Assembly (NCBI GenBank): GCA_003164075.1
Contig: PLRZ01000225.1
Span: 4,080 to 9,305, forward strand
Reading direction: 5' to 3'
Length of the DNA stretch: 5,226 bases
Source of the DNA: Bryobacterales bacterium
Lineage (GTDB): Bacteria; Acidobacteriota; Terriglobia; Bryobacterales; Bryobacteraceae
The position numbers were made by a program, and so were the translations under genes. The notes under the pieces are model-generated. The model did not search any database. It saw only the letters and a program-made list of their open reading frames with translations, and was not told the DNA's origin. How positions within the stretch are numbered: position 1 is the stretch's first letter; the number at the start of each line of letters is the position of its first letter. Below are positions 1 to 4,363 of the stretch, one piece after another.

Positions 1-356
1 GCCGCCATTTCGGTCATGCGGACGGGGTCGAGCGAGATGTCGAAGGCGTCGCCGACGTAGGGCTTCCAGGCAGGATCCTTCTTGGGCTCGAACGTGTACG
101 TGATGATCATGTCCCAATCCTGGAAACCGGCGTAGGCGGCCAGGATCGGAATTCCTTCGCTGGCGTATTCGTTCGGAAACGGATGGTTGGTCTCACTCAC
201 CGTGTACGGTTTGCCGGCGACGGCCGTGCGTGAAAGCTGCACCACGGTGGAGTGCAGAGGATCGTTGACCATGGGCACATCGCCTACGCCGACATATTGG
301 TTCCAGTAGATATGGCCGTCGAGGATGTCCAGATTGCATGCCAACTTGACAAGCAT
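1..356 (-). CDS. Glycoside-hydrolase-like protein, C-terminal part, 5'-truncated and running off the left edge
   Basis: The minus strand is open from 419 down to the window edge. Its first ATG is at 356-354, giving about 118 visible residues. Visible motifs are LDGHIYWNQY (residues 14-23), VPMVNDPLHSTVVQLSRT, and YTVSETNHPFPNEYASEGIP, followed by LAAYAGFQDWD and a Y-T-F-E-P segment. From memory these resemble the C-terminal half of a TIM-barrel, cellulase-like hydrolase in acidobacteria and planctomycetes. E55 in the V-S-E-T-N-H motif would then be the nucleophile, but this family assignment is an inference. An in-frame stop (420-422) lies just upstream. Codons 419-357 still read like family sequence (GFCGGTALAFTGAKM), yet contain no ATG, GTG or TTG start. 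Most of a normal N-terminal domain and any signal peptide are therefore missing. There is no obvious ribosome binding site at 356. I think this is a broken gene whose front was lost where the adjoining toxin-antitoxin cassette begins; a short expressed protein cannot be excluded. Confidence 0.62.
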   Translation of the reverse strand, partial: MLVKLACNLDILDGHIYWNQYVGVGDVPMVNDPLHSTVVQLSRTAVAGKPYTVSETNHPFPNEYASEGIPILAAYAGFQDWDMIITYTFEPKKDPAWKPYVGDAFDISLDPVRMTEMA

Positions 357-418
357 TTTAGCACCCGTAAACGCAAGCGCAGTGCCTCCGCAGAAACCAA
401 TGTCGCTCGGAGTGCATC

Positions 419-455
419 TTTAAAACTGAGGAAAATGGTGGTAAAATACCAACAG
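419..455 (+). promoter_or_regulatory. Upstream promoter with operator 1 of the toxin-antitoxin unit
   Basis: TTTAAA (419-424), a 17-bp spacer and TAAAAT (442-447) make a plausible sigma-70 promoter (4/6 and 5/6 matches to consensus). The -10 box lies inside an imperfect palindrome at 435-455 centred on A445. Its core GTGGTAAAATACCAAC reads nearly the same on both strands (7 of 10 arm positions pair). The element is identical to operator 2 at 18 of 21 positions and has the same placement over its -10 box. A transcript from here would start near 454 and carry a leader of about 63 nt to the toxin gene. Promoter activity is an inference; the palindrome is directly visible. Confidence 0.55.
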
Positions 456-481
456 TAGCACTTAAAAATCCGTATAGGGGA

Positions 482-510
482 TTGACACTGTCGGCATATG
501 TTGGTAAATT
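482..510 (+). promoter_or_regulatory. Main toxin-antitoxin promoter, predicted to give leaderless mRNA
   Basis: A perfect -35 hexamer TTGACA (482-487) is followed by a 17-bp spacer and TAAATT (505-510, 4/6 matches to the -10 consensus). The usual start distance of 6-7 bp after the -10 puts +1 at or next to A517, the first base of the toxin ATG. No Shine-Dalgarno sequence precedes that ATG, which fits a leaderless message. The hexamers and spacing are seen in the sequence; the transcription start is predicted. Confidence 0.65.
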
Positions 511-518
511 ACCAACAT
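498..518 (+). promoter_or_regulatory. Operator 2: perfect 21-bp palindrome over the -10 box and toxin start codon
   Basis: The arms ATGTTGGTAA (498-507) and TTACCAACAT (509-518) are exact reverse complements around A508. The site covers the predicted -10 box and the first two bases of the toxin start codon, so a bound repressor would block RNA polymerase directly. The downstream HTH antitoxin is the natural candidate ligand, because MqsA-type antitoxins bind palindromes through their C-terminal HTH domain as dimers. Its centre is exactly 63 bp (six turns at 10.5 bp) from the centre of operator 1. Confidence 0.75.
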
Positions 519-840
519 GGTTCAGTGTCTCAACCTCCAGGAATCCACCGATCTTTTACGCTTTTGCATCGAACAAGGAGAAGTCGTTTGGGGCAAGCAC
601 TTTAAGGAAGAACTCGCCAAGGAGAATATCTCTTTGGCTGATGCATGGTGGGTTTTGCGCCGGGGGAGAATCTTCGATGCACCTGAACCAGACATTAAAA
701 CGGGTGAATGGAAGTATCGCATCGAAGGACATGAGCCCGGTGGCAAGTGGATGGCGATTGTCTTCAGTTTCAAGACAGTCGAAAGAGCGTTTTTGATTAC
801 AGTATTTTCTATCGAGGCAAGGGGGAAGGTGAAAACGTGA
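517..840 (+). CDS. Type II toxin, DUF4258 family (probable RNase-fold toxin)
   Basis: This gene encodes a 107-residue basic protein with the pattern of DUF4258 toxins: W-G-K-H-F near residues 25-29, a helix E-E-L through DAWWVLRRG (31-50), then strands around P-E-P-D-I-K-T-G-E-W-K-Y-R-I-E-G (56-71), W-M-A-I-V-F-S-F (78-85) and F-L-I-T-V-F-S-I-E (92-100). DUF4258 proteins are related to the RelE/MqsR-like fold and are predicted to cleave mRNA. H28 and the R/K residues are candidate active-site groups, but I cannot assign catalysis. ATG 517 is the only sensible start, since the frame is closed by TAA at 505-507. It has no ribosome binding site and coincides with the predicted transcription start. 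The gene overlaps the antitoxin gene by 4 nt (GTGA). Its base composition is clearly more AT-rich than the flanking carbohydrate genes, which suggests horizontal transfer. Confidence 0.82.
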   Translation: MVQCLNLQESTDLLRFCIEQGEVVWGKHFKEELAKENISLADAWWVLRRGRIFDAPEPDIKTGEWKYRIEGHEPGGKWMAIVFSFKTVERAFLITVFSIEARGKVKT

Positions 841-1334
841 AACCAGTTGAATGCAACGCCTGTGGAGCGGTGGCCAACGTGGTCAGAGGCAGCTACGCAT
901 TCACGGAGTGTGGGCTAAAGAATGTAATTCTGCAAGGTGTTGAGATCATTCGATGCCCACATTGCGGAGATGAGCAGGTAGTTATTCCGCATCTGGACGG
1001 GCTAATGAGAACGCTGGCTTTCGCCGTTATTAGTCAGCCATATCGGCTGCGAGGTGAGGATGTGAGGTTTCTGCGCAAGTATTTGAAGATGACACAAGTG
1101 GAATTTGCGTCGTACCTCGAAATTGACAAAACGAACCTCTCAAAATGGGAGAACAATGATGACAAGATTGGGGATCAAAGCGACCGTCTTATCCGAAGTA
1201 TCACGGTAGCGCTCGGAGACGGGCTAAAGGAACGAATGGAGGAAGTCGTTCGCGTATTCTGCCGTATACACAAATCGAAACGTCGCCCGAAAATCGAGTG
1301 CGATGCTGAAAGTCTCTCCGTAAGCTATGCCTGA
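837..1334 (+). CDS. MqsA-like antitoxin: YgiT-type zinc finger plus XRE-family HTH
   Basis: From GTG 837 the protein has 165 residues. The N-terminal domain carries two CxxC knuckles, C6-N-A-C9 and C40-P-H-C43, as in YgiT/MqsA-type zinc fingers, with a G-x-E-I-I-R-C-P-H-C strand-turn. After a linker comes an XRE-like helix-turn-helix at about residues 74-108, with FLRKYLKMTQVEFASYLEI and then K-T-N-L-S-K-W-E-N-N. The C-terminal helix is charged and ends in a basic K-S-K-R-R-P-K stretch. In MqsA the zinc domain neutralises the toxin and the HTH domain binds the operator; the same division is inferred here. GTG 837 is preferred over an in-frame ATG at 747: it overlaps the toxin stop (GTGA, 837-840), follows a purine-rich ribosome site (GGGGGAAGG, 821-829), and places the zinc finger at the N-terminus as usual. 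It is translationally coupled to the toxin. Confidence 0.85.
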   Translation: MKPVECNACGAVANVVRGSYAFTECGLKNVILQGVEIIRCPHCGDEQVVIPHLDGLMRTLAFAVISQPYRLRGEDVRFLRKYLKMTQVEFASYLEIDKTNLSKWENNDDKIGDQSDRLIRSITVALGDGLKERMEEVVRVFCRIHKSKRRPKIECDAESLSVSYA

Positions 1335-1340
1335 AACAAT

Positions 1341-1374
1341 GCGGGAAATAGCGCTTCATTGCGCTGCTTCCCGC
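1341..1374 (+). terminator. Strong stem-loop after the antitoxin gene, possible terminator
   Basis: The arms GCGGGAAATAGCGC (1341-1354) and GCGCTGCTTCCCGC (1361-1374) pair at 12 of 14 positions with a 6-nt loop (TTCATT). The stem begins 7 nt after the antitoxin stop codon. It is the natural end of the toxin-antitoxin transcript. The following bases are pyrimidine-rich but lack a clean U tract, so it may stabilise a 3' end or terminate weakly rather than act as a textbook intrinsic terminator. Confidence 0.6.
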
Positions 1375-1666
1375 GCCTTCATTTCTCCATTCAATCCCCT
1401 TCCTTAAATTCCTCCAAATCACGCATATATCCTGCCCGGCGCTCCGGAAAACACCGCAATGGCCTGCGCCGCTTCCGTTGCCCCCAGTGCCGCAAGACCT
1501 ACACCGAAGCCCTCAAGCCTACGCTGGATGGCTCCAACGGCTCCCAGGAGGGCATTGTACTGGCAGTTTCGCGACAGAACGCTTCCTCACGGGCCCGTCG
1601 CCGAAATCGCCCTCACGATTCGCCCATACCCGCCTAAAGTCGGATGCGCCCGACCGTGCAGCCGTC
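1375..1666. other. Intergenic stretch without an intact gene
   Basis: Between the stem-loop and the GH2 leader I see no intact gene. The first 55 bases are pyrimidine-rich and featureless. The middle contains the transposase fragment listed separately. From about 1569 to 1660 the sequence returns to high GC and is open in several frames, but none gives recognisable protein sequence. A small inverted repeat, GTCGG (1639-1643) and CCGAC (1650-1654), is probably chance. No direct repeats or clear insertion-element ends could be found by eye. Confidence 0.5.
1431..1568 (+). pseudogene. Decayed transposase zinc-ribbon fragment (IS1-like)
   Basis: One plus-strand frame reads P-A-R-R-S-G-K-H-R-N-G-L-R-R-F-R-C-P-Q-C, then R-K-T-Y-T-E-A-L-K-P-T-L-D-G and Q-E-G-I-V-L-A-V. 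From memory this matches the N-terminal zinc ribbon and following helix of IS1-like transposases common in acidobacteria, where a typical protein continues into a helix-turn-helix (G-N-S-I-R-S) and a catalytic DDE domain. Only the second zinc knuckle (CPQC, 1479-1490) survives. The expected first CxxC upstream is absent, and downstream of about 1568 the frame stops resembling a transposase. The fragment is therefore truncated at both ends and inactive. An ATG-started frame (1359-1637) spans it, but its ends look like unrelated sequence. The exact IS family is uncertain. Confidence 0.55.
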
Positions 1667-1705
1667 TATATTAGGAAGGTTCGACCGCCAACATTCCTAA
1701 AGGAG
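1667..1705 (+). promoter_or_regulatory. GH2 leader: -10-like box, inverted repeat and Shine-Dalgarno
   Basis: TATATT (1667-1672) is a -10-like hexamer (5/6 matches) without a convincing -35 at normal spacing. A perfect 7-bp inverted repeat, TTAGGAA (1671-1677) and TTCCTAA (1694-1700), follows with 16 nt between the arms. The right arm runs into a strong ribosome binding site AAAGGAG (1699-1705), 5 nt before ATG 1711. The repeat could be an operator at the start of transcription, or a hairpin that limits access to the ribosome site. The sequence alone does not decide between these. Confidence 0.45.
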
Positions 1706-1710
1706 TTCTT

Positions 1711-4179
1711 ATGATGAACGGCCCGCGACTCTCGGTAGGAGTCGCCTTGTGCGCGCTAGCCCTCTCCGCCGCCACCCCCGTCCCAGTCTCCGGCGAGCGC
1801 CGCCTCGCCTTCAATGACGGATGGCGCTTTTTCAAGGGAGAAGCCGCCGGCGCGGAACGTCCCGATTTCGCCGACGCGGCGTGGAGGACGGTCCAACTGC
1901 CCCATGACTGGGCCATCGAAGGGCCCTTCGATTCCAAGTTGAACCCGCACACCGGCGCACTCCCCATATTCGGGACCGGATGGTACCGGAAATCGTTCAC
2001 CCTTCCCGCCGGCGCCGCCAACCGCTTCTACAGCATCGAGTTCGATGGCGCCATGTCCAACGCGCGCGTCTGGCTCAACGGCCACGAACTCGGCGGACGG
2101 CCCTACGGCTACATCGGCTTCTCCTTCGACCTCACGCCTTACCTCCGTTTCGATGGCGACAACGTCATCGCCGTGCGCCTCACCCCCGAAGACCACTCGT
2201 CGCGCTGGTATCCCGGCGCGGGGATCTATCGCAACGTGTGGCTGGATGTTACCGGCCCGCAGCACGTGGCCCGCTGGGGAACTTACGTCACCACACCCGA
2301 GGTCTCCGGCGAAAAGGCCACCATCGCGGTCAAGACCGAACTCCGCAACCGCGCCGGCAGTGCCGCCACCGTGGCGCTGCGCACCTCCGTGCTGGACGCG
2401 GACGGCAAGTCCGTGGCGCAGACTTCCAGCCAGGCAACTCTGGCAGCCGGCGGCTCTTCAACCGAATCCGCGTCGCTGTCGCTGGCCCACCCGCAACGCT
2501 GGGATATCGACCGGCCCTATCTCTACACCCTGGTCAGCGAAGTCCTGGACGGCCAGCGCGTGGTCGACCGCTACACCACCCCCTTCGGCGTGCGCACCAT
2601 CGCCTTCGACAAAACGCAGGGTTTCCTGCTGAATGGCCGCAAGATCAAACTCCAGGGCGTCTGCAACCACGCCGACCTGGGAGCGCTCGGAATGGCCGTC
2701 AATCGCCGCGCCACGGAGCGCCAGCTTCAGATCATGAAGGCCGCCGGCGTCAACGCCATTCGCACCAGCCACAACCCGCCATCGCCGGAACTGCTGGAAT
2801 TCTGCGACCGGCTCGGGCTGGTCGTCATGGACGAAGCCTTCGACATGTGGCGCATCCCCAAAGTCCCCAACGGCTACAGCAAATATTTCGACGAGTGGTC
2901 GGAGCGCGATGTCCGCGACATGGTGCGGCGCGACCGCAACCATCCCAGCATCATCATGTGGAGCATCGGCAACGAAATCCCCGAGCAGGGTTCCAAGGAC
3001 GGTTGGAAGGACGCCAAACGCCTGGTCGATTTCTTCCACCAGGAAGATCCCACCCGGCCCACGACTTCCGCTTTCAATAATTGGAGCGACGCCATTGCCA
3101 ACAAGCTGGCCGACCAGGTGGATGTCCCCGGCTTCAACTACAAACCCATGTTCTACGAAAAGGTGCTGCAGGACCATCCCGATTGGGCCATCTTCGGCTC
3201 CGAGACCGCATCTACGGTCAGTTCCCGCGGCGTCTACCATCTGCCCATCGAGAAATACGAGAAGCACGACTCCCTGCAGATATCGAGCTACGACATCATC
3301 GTCCCCGCCTGGGCCACGCCGCCCGACGTGGAGTTCGCCGCGCAGGACCGCTTCCCCAACGTGATGGGAGAATTCGTCTGGACCGGCTTCGATTACCTCG
3401 GCGAGCCCACACCTTACTTCGGCGGCCGCGGGCCCAACGAGAAAGATTGGCCGGCGCGCAGTTCCTACTTCGGCATGGTCGATCTCGCCGGTTTCCCCAA
3501 GGATCGCTACTACCTCTATCAATCCGTCTGGTCGAAGGCCCCGATGGTGCACGTGCTGCCGCACTGGAACTGGGCCGGCCGCGAAGGGCAGAACATTCCC
3601 GTGATGGCTTATTCCAACGGCGATGAAGTGGAGCTGTTCCTCAATGGCAAGTCGCTGGGCCGCAAGAAGCGCTTCTCCGAACCGGTGGAGATTCCGGTGG
3701 GGAACAACATCAGTCCGGACCACAAATTCAGCACCAGGTATCGTTTGCTCTGGCAGGTGCCGTACCAGCCAGGGACGCTGAAAGCCGTGGCCTACCAGGG
3801 CGGCAAGCAGGTAGCGGTCGACGAGGTCCACACCGCCGGAGTTGCCGCTAAAGTCAGGCTCATCGCCGACCGCGGCGCGATTCAGGCGGATGGTGAAGAT
3901 CTATCGTTTATCACCGTACGTATCGAAGACAAGGACGGTAACCTGGTTCCCGAAGCCGACAACCTGGTGCACTTCAACGTCACCGGCGCCGGCAACATTG
4001 CAGCCGTGGACAACGGCAATGCCGCCACCGTCGAGCCGTTCCAGGCCAACCAGCGAAAGGCTTTCAGCGGCATGGCGCTGTTGGTCGTTCGTTCGCAAAA
4101 GGGCCAGAAAGGTTCGATCCACATCACTGCGACGTCGGACCGGTTGGCGCAAGCTGTCGCGGACATCGCCGCGCGGTGA
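1711..4179 (+). CDS. Secreted glycoside hydrolase family 2, probable beta-galactosidase with DUF4982
   Basis: This is a complete 822-residue protein. A Sec-type signal (residues 1 to about 21-28; hydrophobic LSVGVALCALALSAA) sends it out of the cytoplasm. The jelly-roll sugar-binding domain (about 30-185) shows F-N-D-G-W-R-F-F, L-P-H-D-W-A-I-E-G and R-W-Y-P-G-A-G-I-Y-R (165-174). An Ig-like domain follows (about 190-295). The TIM barrel (about 305-590) has T-S-H-N-P-P (352-357), the acid/base Glu422 in S-I-G-N-E-I, and the probable nucleophile Glu498 in F-G-S-E-T-A-S. DUF4982 (about 611-685) shows ELFLNGKSLGR, and a last Ig-like domain covers 711-822. All GH2 catalytic landmarks are intact and the length is normal. 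The architecture is typical of beta-galactosidases releasing terminal galactose from oligosaccharides; another beta-glycoside substrate is possible. ATG 1711 lies 5 nt after AAAGGAG; ATG 1714 is an equally usable start. The stop codon overlaps the next reading frame. Confidence 0.93.
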   Translation: MMNGPRLSVGVALCALALSAATPVPVSGERRLAFNDGWRFFKGEAAGAERPDFADAAWRTVQLPHDWAIEGPFDSKLNPHTGALPIFGTGWYRKSFTLPAGAANRFYSIEFDGAMSNARVWLNGHELGGRPYGYIGFSFDLTPYLRFDGDNVIAVRLTPEDHSSRWYPGAGIYRNVWLDVTGPQHVARWGTYVTTPEVSGEKATIAVKTELRNRAGSAATVALRTSVLDADGKSVAQTSSQATLAAGGSSTESASLSLAHPQRWDIDRPYLYTLVSEVLDGQRVVDRYTTPFGVRTIAFDKTQGFLLNGRKIKLQGVCNHADLGALGMAVNRRATERQLQIMKAAGVNAIRTSHNPPSPELLEFCDRLGLVVMDEAFDMWRIPKVPNGYSKYFDEWSERDVRDMVRRDRNHPSIIMWSIGNEIPEQGSKDGWKDAKRLVDFFHQEDPTRPTTSAFNNWSDAIANKLADQVDVPGFNYKPMFYEKVLQDHPDWAIFGSETASTVSSRGVYHLPIEKYEKHDSLQISSYDIIVPAWATPPDVEFAAQDRFPNVMGEFVWTGFDYLGEPTPYFGGRGPNEKDWPARSSYFGMVDLAGFPKDRYYLYQSVWSKAPMVHVLPHWNWAGREGQNIPVMAYSNGDEVELFLNGKSLGRKKRFSEPVEIPVGNNISPDHKFSTRYRLLWQVPYQPGTLKAVAYQGGKQVAVDEVHTAGVAAKVRLIADRGAIQADGEDLSFITVRIEDKDGNLVPEADNLVHFNVTGAGNIAAVDNGNAATVEPFQANQRKAFSGMALLVVRSQKGQKGSIHITATSDRLAQAVADIAAR

Positions 4180-4307
4180 GGTCGCGGTTCATTCCGCTGC
4201 TGCTGTTGCTGCCACTGGCGGCAAGCGCGGCGGATTACGCCGGCGCCGGCGCATGCGGTAAGTGTCACCAGGCCGAGTTCGCCGGCCAGTCGGAGCAGAG
4301 CCGGTAG
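4176..4307 (+). pseudogene. Truncated haem-protein remnant with signal peptide and one CxxCH
   Basis: A 43-codon frame opens with GTG 4176, which overlaps the GH2 stop in a GTGA arrangement. It encodes a very clear Sec signal (RFIPLLLLLPLAASAA), then D-Y-A-G-A-G-A-C-G-K-C-H-Q-A-E-F-A-G-Q-S, and stops at TAG 4305-4307. The Y-x-G-x-x-x-C-x-x-C-H-x-x-x-x-x-x-x-Q-S pattern is how many acidobacterial multihaem cytochromes begin after signal cleavage; these normally continue for several hundred residues with more haem sites. Here everything after the first haem site is gone, and no other frame restores it. I read it as the leftover 5' end of a deleted cytochrome gene, still possibly translated by coupling to the GH2 gene. 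A genuine tiny single-haem peptide is a less likely alternative. Confidence 0.6.
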
Positions 4308-4311
4308 AAAT

Positions 4312-4348
4312 TGCGGGTCGAAACGTGCCCGCACCGGACGATTATAAT
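4312..4348 (+). promoter_or_regulatory. Probable promoter region of the multihaem cytochrome gene
   Basis: A perfect -10 hexamer TATAAT lies at 4343-4348, 15 nt before ATG 4364. No good -35 hexamer is present at 16-18 bp. Instead a perfect 6-bp inverted repeat, TGCGGG (4312-4317) and CCCGCA (4328-4333), covers that area. This could mean an activator-dependent promoter, or a stem ending upstream transcription. The predicted start near 4355 would leave a leader of only about 9 nt. Confidence 0.45.
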
Positions 4349-4363
4349 CAAGCTTCGACGCCC

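Noticed and set aside
252..458. 68-codon plus-strand frame over the truncated hydrolase
   Set aside because: It is antisense to the minus-strand hydrolase fragment, whose protein sequence is recognisable, and its C-terminal end runs into operator 1.
435..518. Two palindromic repeats as a mini CRISPR or REP array
   Set aside because: There are only two copies, each over a promoter -10 box and upstream of an HTH antitoxin operon; an operator explanation is simpler.
747..836. Upstream ATG start giving a 195-residue antitoxin
   Set aside because: It would overlap the toxin gene by 94 nt and place 30 unrelated residues before the zinc finger. The GTG at 837 has a ribosome site and the coupled GTGA overlap.
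1980..3080. 366-codon plus-strand frame inside GH2
   Set aside because: An alternative frame of the GH2 gene, extremely rich in R, P, Q and H, with no domain; an out-of-frame shadow.
2458..3831. 457-codon open frame on the minus strand
   Set aside because: It lies entirely inside the well-supported GH2 gene and has the low-complexity, V/H/G/D-rich composition typical of the antisense of GC-rich coding DNA. No motif is recognisable.
3882..4334. Minus-strand frame spanning the GH2 3' end and the cytochrome remnant
   Set aside because: Antisense of the last GH2 domain and the signal peptide; the poly-Q run is the complement of the repeated CTG leucine codons.
4262..4363. Frameshift joining the 43-codon remnant to the downstream cytochrome gene
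   Set aside because: The downstream frame is open back to 4262, but the codons between carry no cytochrome-like sequence, and the downstream gene has its own signal peptide directly before its first haem site.
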